Part shown: positions 24,779 to 32,561 of the stretch, piece by piece
How positions within the stretch are numbered: the stretch's first letter is position 1
Layout: every line of letters begins with the position of its first letter
NCBI GenBank assembly: GCA_965227535.1
Contig: OZ245761.1
Coordinates: 2,542,001 to 2,606,000, forward strand
DNA: 64,000 nucleotides
Direction of reading: 5' to 3'
Origin: SZUA-430 sp965227535
GTDB taxonomy: Bacteria > Pseudomonadota > Alphaproteobacteria > Micropepsales > Micropepsaceae
Position numbers and translations under genes: made by a program
Notes under the pieces: generated by a model
Seen by the model: the letters and a program-made list of their open reading frames with translations, nothing else
What the model was told of the DNA's origin: nothing
The model's database searches: none

Positions 24779-25336
24779 TTACGCTTTCGGCTTCGCGTCG
24801 CACAGCTGCGAGAGAAGTCTCAGCTGCTCCTCGTGCTTGGCCAGCATCTGCGCCAGCTGATCGGTGCGCAGCTGATCGAATTTTTCGTGCAGCGCCATGA
24901 TCTCAAGCTCGGCCTTCAAGTTCACCTCGTAATCGTGCTGCGCGGTCAGACGATCCTTCTGCGCCTGCCGGTTCTGCGACATCATGATGATCGGCGCCTG
25001 CAACGCGGCCACCATCGACAGCAGCAAATTCAAAAAGATGAAGGGATAGGGGTCGACCGACGCGCTGAGCAGAATGATCGTATTCAGCAGCGCCCAGAAC
25101 ACCAGGAACGAGCAGAAGATGATGATGAACGTCCACGAGCCGCCGAACTCCGCCACCTTGTCGGCCAGCCGCTCGCCGAACGTATCCTTCTTCACGTCCG
25201 CTTCCGCTACCAGGTCGCGGCTGACGACGGTGCGATCGATGACGTGCTTCAGGATCTTCCGCTTGCGCTCTGACTGGGCGTCTTTGCCGAGGCCGAGCCG
25301 GTGTTCAAGCGTCTGCAGCAAATGATGCGTGTTCAT
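24779..25336 (-). CDS. DUF1003 membrane protein
   Basis: A 185-aa protein of the DUF1003 family. A cytosolic N terminus leads into GERLADKVAEFGGSWTFII, then two membrane helices (FIIIFCSFLVFWALLNTIIL and the PYPFIFLNLLLSMVAALQAP segment, the family hallmark). The MMSQNRQAQKDRLTAQHDYE loop and a C-terminal coiled coil follow. Members are often linked to stress or ion transport but no function is established. It leads a two-gene unit with the GNAT protein. Confidence 0.9.
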   Translation of the reverse strand: MNTHHLLQTLEHRLGLGKDAQSERKRKILKHVIDRTVVSRDLVAEADVKKDTFGERLADKVAEFGGSWTFIIIFCSFLVFWALLNTIILLSASVDPYPFIFLNLLLSMVAALQAPIIMMSQNRQAQKDRLTAQHDYEVNLKAELEIMALHEKFDQLRTDQLAQMLAKHEEQLRLLSQLCDAKPKA

Positions 25337-25473
25337 AAGCGTCCTTCCTGGAACGTGGCGATTCGTACGGTCAGGCGAGCGCAGCTTATAGGACGCCCGG
25401 CTTGGGACTGGAACGCTTTGCGCGCGGCGGTTAACGTCGGCGCCCTCGACGCAATTAAAACAGGGAGGAAATC

Positions 25474-26391
25474 ATGGGCGTTCTGACGGGCAAGGTGGTT
25501 CTGGTCACCGGCGGCGCGAACGGTATCGGCAAGGAATGCGCGCTTCTGGCCGCGAAAGAAGGCGCGAAAGTCGTCGTCAACGACCTCGGCGGCGGCGCCG
25601 CGGGCGGCGACGAAGGGTCAGCCGGCCCCGCCGAAATGGTCGCGCGCGAGATCAAGGCCGCGGGCGGCGAGGCGATCGCCAACTCGGAATCGGTGACGAA
25701 CCGCAAGGCGGTGAAGCACATGATCCAGCAGGCCATGGACACCTTCGGCGGCCTGCACGCGGTGATCAATCCGGCCGGAATTCTCCGCGATAAGATGTTC
25801 CACAAAATGGACGACGCCGACTGGGACATGGTCATCGATGTCCACCTGAACGGCGCCTACAACGTCTGCCGCGCCACCATCGAACACTTCCGCGAAAAAC
25901 AAGACGGCGCCTACGTCCTCTTCACCTCGACCAGCGGCATCATCGGCAACATCGGCCAAGCAAACTACGCCGCCGCGAAGATGGGCGTGGCCGGCCTCTC
26001 GCGCATCATCGCCATGGAAGGCGCACAAAAGAACGTCCGCTCCAACATCATCGCCCCCTTCGCCTGGTCCCGCATGATCGCGACGATCCCGATAAAGGAC
26101 GAAGCGTCCGCCAAACGCGTCCAACGCATGAAAGACCACATGCGCGCCGACCAGGTAGCCCAGCTAGCCATCGCCCTCTGCGCCCCGGAATCCAAAGACG
26201 TCACCGGCCAAATCTTCGTGGCCAGAGGCAACGAAATCTTCCTGATGTCGCAATCAAGGCCCCTGCGCGGCATGGCCAAAATCGAAGGCTGGACCCCCGA
26301 AACAATCTGCAACCACGCCTTCCCCGCCCTGAAGAACCAAATGTACGACGCCGGCGCAACAACCTCCGTCTTCGGCTGGGATCCAATTTGA
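25474..26391 (+). CDS. SDR family NAD(P)-dependent oxidoreductase
   Basis: A 305-aa classical short-chain dehydrogenase with a longer C terminus. TGGANGIGKECALLA (residues 11-25) is the nucleotide loop, followed by VVVNDLGGGAAGGD, an arrangement seen in hydroxyacyl-CoA dehydrogenase domains of peroxisomal MFE type. The usual NNAG is INPAG. Catalytic Ser is in FTSTSG and Tyr-Lys in NYAAAKMG. The about 50-residue tail after GQIFVARGNEIF resembles MFE-like SDRs, so a fatty acyl-CoA or steroid-type substrate is a reasonable guess. AGGGAGGAAATC gives a strong ribosome site. Confidence 0.85.
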   Translation: MGVLTGKVVLVTGGANGIGKECALLAAKEGAKVVVNDLGGGAAGGDEGSAGPAEMVAREIKAAGGEAIANSESVTNRKAVKHMIQQAMDTFGGLHAVINPAGILRDKMFHKMDDADWDMVIDVHLNGAYNVCRATIEHFREKQDGAYVLFTSTSGIIGNIGQANYAAAKMGVAGLSRIIAMEGAQKNVRSNIIAPFAWSRMIATIPIKDEASAKRVQRMKDHMRADQVAQLAIALCAPESKDVTGQIFVARGNEIFLMSQSRPLRGMAKIEGWTPETICNHAFPALKNQMYDAGATTSVFGWDPI

Positions 26392-26413
26392 GTACGACGC
26401 AGAAAAAAAGTTC

Positions 26414-26566
26414 GTCATGGCCGGGCTTGACCCGGCCACCCAGTGGCCGCGCGTCTGCGCGGCCTCAAGACTCAAGAGCAGTCGTCGCCTCACTCAACAA
26501 CGAAGTGAGTATCCCGCGCGCACGGACGTGCGCGCACTGGGTGGCCGGGTCAAGCCCGGCCATGAC
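26414..26566. repeat. Mosaic palindrome, copy 1 (twin at 42596-42728)
   Basis: Outer arms 26414-26445 and 26535-26566 are a perfect 32-bp inverted repeat (GTCATGGCCGGGCTTGACCC start). Inner sequence includes a GCGCGC-rich part similar to the copy at 42.6 kb and a unique centre. The element lies between the SDR and iron ADH genes and does not encode a protein. Confidence 0.9.
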
Positions 26567-26590
26567 GACGTCGTTGGTTGGAGGGACACA

Positions 26591-27724
26591 ATGACCTTCA
26601 CCCACGAAGCCTACCCCCAAGACCGCGTCCACTTCGGCAAATCCGTCCGCGAAACCCTCGGCGACGAAGTCGAACGCCTGAACGCCAAACGCATCTTCAT
26701 CGCCACCTCAAAAACCCTGCGCCAAAACACCGGCGCCCTATCCCTGATCGCCACAACCCTCGGCGCCAAATGCGTCGCCATCTTCGACGACATCGCCGAA
26801 CACGCCAAACTCGACGGCGTCCTCGCCGCCGCGAAAGCCGCGCGCGAAACAAAAGCCGACCTCCTCGTCGGCATCGGCGGCGGCTCCGTTATCGACGGCC
26901 TGAAAGTCGTCCAACTCGCCCTCACCGAAAACGCCGACACACCGGACGCGCTGATCGCGCTGGCGGGCCGGCGCCACACAAAGCCGGCCACGATCCGCCA
27001 AATCGCCATCCCGACAACACTCTCCGGCGCGGAGACAACACCCTTCGGCGGCGGCACCGACACCAAACGCGGCAAGCTCGGCTTCGCCGGCTTAAGCCTC
27101 GTCCCGCAAGTGATCATCTACGACCCGGCCCTCGGCGCGCTCACCGCCGAATGGCTCTGGCTCTCCAGCGCCATCCGCGGCGTCGACCACTGCTGCGAAG
27201 GCTACATCGCGAAAAACGCCAACCCGCTGACCGACATCGCCCTGACCCGCGCGCTCAGCCTGTTCGCCACCTCGCTCAGACACACGAAGAAAATCCCCGG
27301 CGACCCCTTCGCCCGCATCGACAGCCAAGTCGCCGCCTACCTCGCCTGCGCCAACTCCTCGCGCTCAGGCACGGGCGCCAGTCACGGCATCGGCTACATC
27401 CTGGGCGGCCGTTACGGCGTCCACCACGGCCACTCAAGTTGCGTGATGCTCCCGCATGTCCTGCGCTGGAACGAGCCCACAACCGCCGCCCGCCAACGCG
27501 AACTCGCCGCCGCCATGGGTCGCCCCAACGCGCGCCTCGCCGACGCCGTCGCCGAACTGATCGAAGATTTAGGAATGCCCGCCCGCCTGCGTGATGTCGG
27601 CATCAAGGGGGATCAACTTCCCGCCATCGCCGAGGAAGCAGCCAAACATCCGACGGTTCTTTCGAACCCCAGACCCATCAGCGGACCTGGGGACACGATG
27701 GAGATCTTGCGTGCGGCGTGGTGA
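26591..27724 (+). CDS. Iron-containing alcohol dehydrogenase, maleylacetate reductase-like
   Basis: A 377-aa group III dehydrogenase. The dinucleotide loop is GIGGGSVIDGLK near residue 95. Metal-site regions are AIRGVDHCCEGYI near residue 197, SHGIGYILGG near 262 and HHGHSSCVMLPHV near 276, carrying the Asp and three His ligands. The N-terminal PQDRVHFGKSVRETLG resembles maleylacetate reductases, which reduce maleylacetate to 3-oxoadipate, but no aromatic ring-cleavage genes are nearby. The ATG at 26591 follows the ribosome site GGAGGGAC; longer in-frame extensions would run through the repeat and are discarded. Confidence 0.85.
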   Translation: MTFTHEAYPQDRVHFGKSVRETLGDEVERLNAKRIFIATSKTLRQNTGALSLIATTLGAKCVAIFDDIAEHAKLDGVLAAAKAARETKADLLVGIGGGSVIDGLKVVQLALTENADTPDALIALAGRRHTKPATIRQIAIPTTLSGAETTPFGGGTDTKRGKLGFAGLSLVPQVIIYDPALGALTAEWLWLSSAIRGVDHCCEGYIAKNANPLTDIALTRALSLFATSLRHTKKIPGDPFARIDSQVAAYLACANSSRSGTGASHGIGYILGGRYGVHHGHSSCVMLPHVLRWNEPTTAARQRELAAAMGRPNARLADAVAELIEDLGMPARLRDVGIKGDQLPAIAEEAAKHPTVLSNPRPISGPGDTMEILRAAW

Positions 27725-27725
27725 C

Positions 27726-28082
27726 CTAACGCTGAGCGAAACGCTGCCAGTAATAGGCGGGCCGATACTCGCTGTACCGGACATGGAACGGCAGCGCGTT
27801 GTGATACGCCTGCAGCGGTTCGCTCTCCGAACTGCGAATGGCGTTCTCGGTCAGACCAATGATGCACGCACGCGCCGTTGCGCTGCGCGATCGGAAGCCC
27901 CCCTCACCCGAATGCCAGCACTGCGCGCCCGCGCGGCGCACGATACGCAATTGCTGACTGTCGAGATCGCGCAACGACGTTTCGTCGCGCGGAAAAGCGC
28001 CCGGCTGATACGCCACCGGCGACGCAGCCGCCGAACCAATCAACGCGACCGCCAGAACGGCCGCCGGAATGAATGCGCGCAT
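27726..28082 (-). CDS. Secreted hypothetical protein
   Basis: A 118-aa protein with a signal peptide (hydrophobic 4-20, cleavage near AAA-SP). The mature part has DLDSQQLRIVRRAGAQCWHS and RACIIGLTENAIR with two Cys that could pair, and ends in an aromatic-rich tail (YRPAYYWQRFAQR). The Asp-Leu-Asp and RxxxAARxC-like layout recalls UrcA-type periplasmic proteins, but the match is too loose to name it. An AGAAGGAG-like ribosome site precedes the start. It converges with the ADH gene 1 bp away. Confidence 0.65.
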   Translation of the reverse strand: MRAFIPAAVLAVALIGSAAASPVAYQPGAFPRDETSLRDLDSQQLRIVRRAGAQCWHSGEGGFRSRSATARACIIGLTENAIRSSESEPLQAYHNALPFHVRYSEYRPAYYWQRFAQR

Positions 28083-28248
28083 AGGATATGCTCCTTCTAA
28101 GCCAATAGATTGAACTGGTTTGGACACCATGTCTGTCAAGAGGCCCCGCCGTTCACGAACACGGCAACGACCCGGCCTTGCGACCTGTCGCATACGCCAC
28201 CACTTGAGCGAGCAACGGAAATTGCCACTCAAGAATTGGAGAACCACC

Positions 28249-28953
28249 ATGATCGACGTCCGCCCCTTCGAAAGCTTGGGCACCTTCCAGAACGACTGGC
28301 TCAAAGCCCACTATCACTTCAGCTTCTCCGGCTACCGCGACAACGCCCGCGATAACTGGGGTGCTCTGCGTGTGTGGAATGACGACACCATCAAACCCAA
28401 AACCGGCTTCGACCGCCATGGCCACAAAGACATGGAGATCATCACCTACGTCCGCAAAGGCGTGATCACGCACAAGGATCACCTGGGCAACGAAGGCCGC
28501 ACGGTCGCGGGCGATGTCCAAGTCATGTCCGCCGGCCGCGGCATCCTGCACGAGGAGCACAACCGCGAAGCCGACGCGACGCAGATCTTCCAGCTCTGGA
28601 TCTTCCCGAACGAAACCGGGATCACCCCGGGCTGGGCGTCGCAGAGCTTCCCGAAAGGCGACCGCTCGGGCTCGTTGATCACCCTGGCCTCAGGCCGCAA
28701 GAAGGACTCAGGCGCCCTGCCCATCCATCAGGACGCATCGATCTTGGCCGCGACCTTGAAGCCGGGCCAGAAAGTCCAACACGAACTGGAAACCGGCCGC
28801 TACCTCTATTTGGTCCCGGCGTTGGGAAAGCTGATCATCAACGGTCAGACGGTGAAAGCACGTGACGGGGTCGCCATCCACGGCGTAGAAAAGATCGACA
28901 TCGAGGCGATCGACGACTCCGAAATCCTGATCGCCGACGTACCGAAACTCTAA
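28249..28953 (+). CDS. Pirin family protein (YhaK-like)
   Basis: A 234-aa bicupin. The metal-binding N-terminal cupin has the pirin signature DRHGHKDMEIITYVRKGVI with its two His, followed by HKDHLGNEGRTVAGDVQVMS and ILHEEHN with further His and Glu ligands. Related proteins act as quercetin dioxygenases or redox-sensitive cofactors. The ATG at 28249 has TTGGAG upstream. It is 16 bp ahead of an amidase gene, suggesting a two-gene operon. Confidence 0.92.
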   Translation: MIDVRPFESLGTFQNDWLKAHYHFSFSGYRDNARDNWGALRVWNDDTIKPKTGFDRHGHKDMEIITYVRKGVITHKDHLGNEGRTVAGDVQVMSAGRGILHEEHNREADATQIFQLWIFPNETGITPGWASQSFPKGDRSGSLITLASGRKKDSGALPIHQDASILAATLKPGQKVQHELETGRYLYLVPALGKLIINGQTVKARDGVAIHGVEKIDIEAIDDSEILIADVPKL

Positions 28954-28969
28954 GATATGGGGACGGCGC

Positions 28970-30397
28970 ATGGCAGCTTTTGCGGAGTACCGGGATTATG
29001 ACGCGACGGCCTTGGCCGAACTCGTCAGAACCAAGAAGGTCACCCCGCAAGAGCTGCTGGACGCCGCCCTCGCCCGCTCGAAGGAAGTGAACGGCAAGCT
29101 GAACGCCATCGTCCTCGACCACGAAGACGTCGCGCGCAAGGCGATCAAAGACGGCCTGCCGCAAGGCCCCTTCACCGGCGTGCCGTATCTGCTGAAAGAC
29201 CTCGGCCAGCAACTCAAGGGCACCATCACCACCGGCGGCTCGAACCTCTTACGCGAGAGCGTGGCCGTCGCCGACACGACCTACGTCGAACGCTGCAAGA
29301 AAGCGGGCCTGGTCATCTTCGGCAAAACCCATTCGCCGGAATTCGGTTTGAGCCCGTCGTCGGAGTCGCGCCTGTGGGGCGCGACGCGCAATCCGTGGGA
29401 CACCTCGCGCATCGCGGGCGGCTCAAGCGGCGGCGCGGCCGCGGCGGTGGCGGCGGGCATCGTCCCCGTCGCGCACGCGACCGACGGCGGCGGCTCGATC
29501 CGCATCCCGGCCTCATGTTGCGGCCTCTTCGGCTTGAAGCCCACGCGCGCCCGCACGCCGATGGGACCAAAGCGCGGTGAAGGCTGGGGCGGCCTCAGCA
29601 TCGGCCACGTCGTCTCGCGCACCGTACGCGACAGCGCAGCCTTCCTCGACGCGACCGCGGGCGCCGCGCCAGGCGATCCTTACGCCGCGCCCGCCCCGGC
29701 CCGTGCCTTCCTCGACGAAACAAAGGCAAAGCCGAACAAGCTGCGCATCGCAGTCTCGACGACACCCGCCATTCCCGGCGACGTCGATCCCGACTGTGTT
29801 CATGCCGTGCACGAAGCCGCGCGCCTCTGCGCAAGCCTGGGGCACGAAGTCGAAGAAGTGGCGCCGCAATACGACGGTCTGGACATCATGACGGCGCAAG
29901 GCGTCGTCATCAGCGCCAACGTCGCCTTCACGGTAGATGAGGCCGCGGCCGCGTTAGGCCGTGCCGCCCGCGCCGAGGATGTCGAGTATGCCACCTGGTT
30001 CCGCGTCGAGCGCGCGCGCGCGACCGATTCCTCGGCCTACGCAAAGGCGATGAACACGCTGCACTATGCCGGCCGCACGTTCGCCGCCTTCATGGAAGAA
30101 TACGACGTCATCCTGCAGCCCGTGATGGCGAAACCGCCGCTGCCGGTCGGCATCCTCGACATGGAACGCAGGGACCTTGAGACAATGTACCGGGAGATGA
30201 TCGCCTTCATTCCCTACACCGGCATCTACAACATCACCGGTCAACCTTCGATGAGCATGCCGCTGCATTGGAACGAAGCGGGGTTGCCCATCGGCACGAT
30301 GTTCACCGCACGCTTCGGCGACGAGGCAACCCTCTTCCGCCTCGCCGCGCAACTCGAACAAGCGCAGCCCTGGACCGACCGCTACGCGAAACTTTGA
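28970..30397 (+). CDS. Amidase signature family hydrolase
   Basis: A 475-aa amidase. The Ser-cisSer-Lys triad is complete: Lys76 (YLLKDLG), Ser152 (AGGSSGGAAAAVAAG) and nucleophile Ser176 (TDGGGSIRIPAS). Length fits the stand-alone amidases that hydrolyse amides or carbamates; it is not GatA, because no gatC or gatB is nearby and the C-terminal part is shorter. Substrate is unknown. It probably shares a transcript with pirin. Confidence 0.92.
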   Translation: MAAFAEYRDYDATALAELVRTKKVTPQELLDAALARSKEVNGKLNAIVLDHEDVARKAIKDGLPQGPFTGVPYLLKDLGQQLKGTITTGGSNLLRESVAVADTTYVERCKKAGLVIFGKTHSPEFGLSPSSESRLWGATRNPWDTSRIAGGSSGGAAAAVAAGIVPVAHATDGGGSIRIPASCCGLFGLKPTRARTPMGPKRGEGWGGLSIGHVVSRTVRDSAAFLDATAGAAPGDPYAAPAPARAFLDETKAKPNKLRIAVSTTPAIPGDVDPDCVHAVHEAARLCASLGHEVEEVAPQYDGLDIMTAQGVVISANVAFTVDEAAAALGRAARAEDVEYATWFRVERARATDSSAYAKAMNTLHYAGRTFAAFMEEYDVILQPVMAKPPLPVGILDMERRDLETMYREMIAFIPYTGIYNITGQPSMSMPLHWNEAGLPIGTMFTARFGDEATLFRLAAQLEQAQPWTDRYAKL

Positions 30398-30442
30398 CGT
30401 TCGCGCACGGCGCCGAAGCCGCCGCCCCGGCGATGATCCCGG

Positions 30443-30841
30443 CTACCGCCCGAAGTCGCGCCGCGCCGATACAATGGTGATGACAAAACCCGCAACCACG
30501 TCGATGAAGGACATCGTGGTGAAAAGGAAGAAGGTGGAGTTGGTGAAGGCGGCGCCCGTCACGAACAAGATCGTGCAGACCAGGGCGACCATCATCGACA
30601 GCCCGTGATTGAGAATCTCCGTCGCGTTGGTGTTCACCGACTTCACAATCTCGATGAACAAGACCAGCAAACTCACGAAGACGAACACGTCGCCATAGGA
30701 AATCGCCCAATGCGCGCCGGAGAACATGTCAGTTTCAAAGAGGGTCGACGTGGTCCATCCGGCGCCAAGCACCAGCGCCATGAGCATGAAGACCGCCAGC
30801 GGAAACATCAGCAGCGGTACAACGCGCAACGTCGCTAACAT
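30443..30841 (-). CDS. Four-helix membrane protein, hypothetical
   Basis: A 132-aa protein with four hydrophobic segments: LLMFPLAVFMLMALVLGAGW, FVFVSLLVLFIEIVKSV, LSMMVALVCTILFVTGAAF and FIDVVAGFVITIVSA. A single TNATEILNHGL loop between helices 2 and 3 is polar and may be conserved. No family name is certain. It is transcribed leftward and converges on the amidase. Confidence 0.75.
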   Translation of the reverse strand: MLATLRVVPLLMFPLAVFMLMALVLGAGWTTSTLFETDMFSGAHWAISYGDVFVFVSLLVLFIEIVKSVNTNATEILNHGLSMMVALVCTILFVTGAAFTNSTFFLFTTMSFIDVVAGFVITIVSARRDFGR

Positions 30842-30939
30842 GGGAATTGCCTCGTTTTGGCGCCGCCCACCGCGGCGCCAAGTCAGGTCCGATTATAACA
30901 TCGAACGTGTCAGGACGCCGTATTTTGGTTGAAGGGTAC

Positions 30940-31143
30940 TCAGCGGCCCGCATGAACGGGAGTGAAGCGAGGCTCCGGAAAGACGACCAAGCCAACGCCC
31001 AAAACGCCGACCGCTGTGCCCAGCGTAAGAAGTGCGGCCCAAAACTCGGCGCCTATAGGCATGCCGATCATGCCGGCTAGACCCCCCGCCGAACCCATAA
31101 CAGTCAACATCAGCAGCAAGCTTGCCCACACAAGAACTCTCAT
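30940..31143 (-). CDS. Small two-helix membrane protein
   Basis: A 67-aa protein on the minus strand. The first helix is VLVWASLLLMLTVMGSAGGL and the second AALLTLGTAVGVLGVGLVVF, ending FPEPRFTPVHAGR. The ATG at 31143 is preceded by AGGGGA at good spacing; longer in-frame starts lack a ribosome site. A near-consensus EcfG-type promoter lies about 50 bp upstream. Function unknown. Confidence 0.6.
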   Translation of the reverse strand: MRVLVWASLLLMLTVMGSAGGLAGMIGMPIGAEFWAALLTLGTAVGVLGVGLVVFPEPRFTPVHAGR

Positions 31144-31191
31144 CGTCGTCCCCTTTGGCCGGCCACACCTACACGGGGCCTCCAGTGGTGC

Positions 31192-31217
31192 AACGCGAGA
31201 TCGCTCGAAGAAGTTGC
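31192..31217 (-). promoter_or_regulatory. Near-consensus EcfG-type promoter
   Basis: On the minus strand GCAAC-N17-CGTT, one mismatch from GGAAC-N17-CGTT, about 50 bp upstream of the 67-aa membrane protein. The rest of the 31144-31450 gap holds a short hairpin (31236-31255, stem AACGGCTC), the rightward SYLF promoter and otherwise nothing I recognise. Confidence 0.35.
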
Positions 31218-31324
31218 CGCCGGCAACAATCGATAAACGGCTCAAACGAGCCGTTCATGAGGAGTTCGATCGAATAAACACCAGCGCGAACCAAAGGAGC
31301 GCACGCTGACGCAGATTTGCCGCC

Positions 31325-31350
31325 GGAACCTTTTCGGCTGACCTCGCGTT
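31325..31350 (+). promoter_or_regulatory. EcfG-type general stress promoter for the SYLF gene
   Basis: GGAAC (31325-31329), 17-bp spacer, CGTT (31347-31350), an exact consensus match, 100 bp upstream of the SYLF gene start. Transcription would begin near 31357, leaving a leader of about 94 nt. Confidence 0.6.
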
Positions 31351-31450
31351 GCCGCCACCAGTTCGAGCCGTTCGCTGCTCGGATTCTCATTTCGCCGCCG
31401 CCTGAGCCGCTAGAGGCGCGGGTGGCGCGAACACAAAGGACAACTCAAAC

Positions 31451-32014
31451 ATGAACATTGCTCGACGCTCGTTGATGGCCGGCGCCTTCGCCGTTATGGC
31501 CGCGCTCTCGCTTGCGGCTGCCGGCGGCGCACAAGCCGCAGATGCGGAAGACCTGAACCGCGACAGCGCTCAAGCGCTGAAACAGTTGACGCAGTCGAAC
31601 AGAACCGCAGCGGACATTTCGCGTAACGCCCGCGCCATTCTCGTCTTCCCGAACATCGTCAAGGCCGGTCTCGTGTTCGGCGGCGCGTATGGCGAAGGCA
31701 CGCTGATGAAGAACGGCAAAGTGACCGAGTACTACAACTCAGTTACGGGCTCATGGGGCCTGCAGGCCGGCGCACAGTCCTACGGTTACGTTGTCTTCCT
31801 GATGAACAACAAGGCGGTCGAATACGTCGACAAGAGCGACGGCTGGGAAATCGGCGTCGGTCCGACGGTCGTGATCGTCGACGAGGGCGTCGCGAAGAAC
31901 CTCTCGACCAGCACGTTGAAAGACGACGCCTATGCGTTCGTCTTCAATCAGCAAGGCTTGATGGCCGGCGTCAGCATCGAAGGCTCGAAGATTTCGCGCA
32001 TAAAACGCAAATAG
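31451..32014 (+). CDS. SYLF/YSC84 domain lipid-binding protein
   Basis: A 187-aa exported protein. The N terminus combines ARRSLMAG with a hydrophobic core and an AQA-AD cleavage site near residue 30, so it could use Sec or Tat. The mature part is a complete SYLF domain: AILVFPNIVKAGLVFGGAYGEG (split here at 20 residues of key Gly/Val pattern), then YVVFLMNNKAVEYV and VIVDEGVAKNLS, ending in FVFNQQGLMAGVSIEGSKIS. SYLF proteins bind lipids; bacterial ones are often stress-induced periplasmic proteins. The EcfG-type promoter upstream supports that here. Confidence 0.9.
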   Translation: MNIARRSLMAGAFAVMAALSLAAAGGAQAADAEDLNRDSAQALKQLTQSNRTAADISRNARAILVFPNIVKAGLVFGGAYGEGTLMKNGKVTEYYNSVTGSWGLQAGAQSYGYVVFLMNNKAVEYVDKSDGWEIGVGPTVVIVDEGVAKNLSTSTLKDDAYAFVFNQQGLMAGVSIEGSKISRIKRK

Positions 32015-32029
32015 ACGCAGCGCATGAAG

Positions 32030-32070
32030 AACGGCCGCCTGGCTCTTGATCGCACGGCGGCCGTTTTGTT
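32030..32070 (+). terminator. Rho-independent terminator after the SYLF gene
   Basis: AACGGCCGCC (32030-32039) pairs perfectly with GGCGGCCGTT (32056-32065), loop 16 nt, and the stem runs into a TTTTGTT tail. This is the clearest intrinsic terminator in the window. Confidence 0.8.
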
Positions 32071-32091
32071 GCGTAAAGCATGGCCCGCTGT

Positions 32092-32117
32092 GGAACCTTT
32101 GGGTTCCATTGCGCGTT
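32092..32117 (+). promoter_or_regulatory. EcfG-type general stress promoter for two small membrane genes
   Basis: GGAAC (32092-32096), 17-bp spacer, CGTT (32114-32117), exact consensus. It directly follows the SYLF terminator and precedes the 52-aa gene start by 66 bp. Confidence 0.6.
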
Positions 32118-32183
32118 CTTATCCTGACGCTCCTAGCGGTATCGCCATCCGGCAGTGCTGAGGGGACGCGATGGAGCATCCAA

Positions 32184-32342
32184 ATGGCCGACAAAATGAG
32201 CAGAACATTGCTGATCTTGGTACTCGCCGCCGCGGCAATCGGCGGCGGCATTTACTACTACAACCATTACATCGAGCCGCAGAACGACGGTCCGATGGAA
32301 CGCGCGGGCGAGAAGCTCGACAACGCCATCGACGCCAAATAG
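32184..32342 (+). CDS. 52-aa single-helix membrane protein
   Basis: A small protein: short N terminus MADKMSR, one helix (TLLILVLAAAAIGGGIYYY), then a polar tail with NHYIEPQNDGPMERAGEKLD. The tail, rich in acidic residues and ending DNAIDAK, would be periplasmic or cytosolic depending on orientation. The ATG at 32184 was chosen; MSRTLL at 32196 is possible. It is 10 bp before the next small membrane gene and behind an EcfG-type promoter, so both are likely stress-induced together. Confidence 0.65.
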   Translation: MADKMSRTLLILVLAAAAIGGGIYYYNHYIEPQNDGPMERAGEKLDNAIDAK

Positions 32343-32352
32343 GGAGAACGAA

Positions 32353-32541
32353 ATGCCACTTATCAACCTCGTCATCGCACTCGTCGTCGTCGGCGTCCTG
32401 CTTTGGCTCATCAACACCTACATCCCGATGGACGGCAAGATTAAGCAGATCTTGAACGTCGTCGTCGTCATCGCCGTCGTCCTCTGGTTGCTGCAAGTGT
32501 TCGGCATCTTCAGCGGCATGGGCAATATCAACGTCGGTTGA
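32353..32541 (+). CDS. Thivi_2564-type small membrane protein
   Basis: A 62-aa protein made of two hydrophobic helices (LVIALVVVGVLLWLINTYI and ILNVVVVIAVVLWLLQVFGI) joined by the conserved-looking PMDGKIKQ turn. This helix-PMDGKIK-helix layout matches a widespread family of small proteobacterial membrane proteins annotated after Thivi_2564. GGGAGAACG at 32342 provides the ribosome site. Function is unknown; expression with the 52-aa protein under stress control is inferred. Confidence 0.8.
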   Translation: MPLINLVIALVVVGVLLWLINTYIPMDGKIKQILNVVVVIAVVLWLLQVFGIFSGMGNINVG

Positions 32542-32561
32542 CCTGCGAAGCCGGCGCGCGC

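Noticed and set aside
26414..26566. Insertion sequence because of the 32-bp inverted arms
   Set aside because: There is no transposase frame and the core is only about 90 bp. It is a non-autonomous palindrome at most.
28120..28248. 43-codon upstream extension of pirin
   Set aside because: It is Arg-rich and lacks a ribosome site; the pirin domain and a good Shine-Dalgarno sequence begin at 28249.
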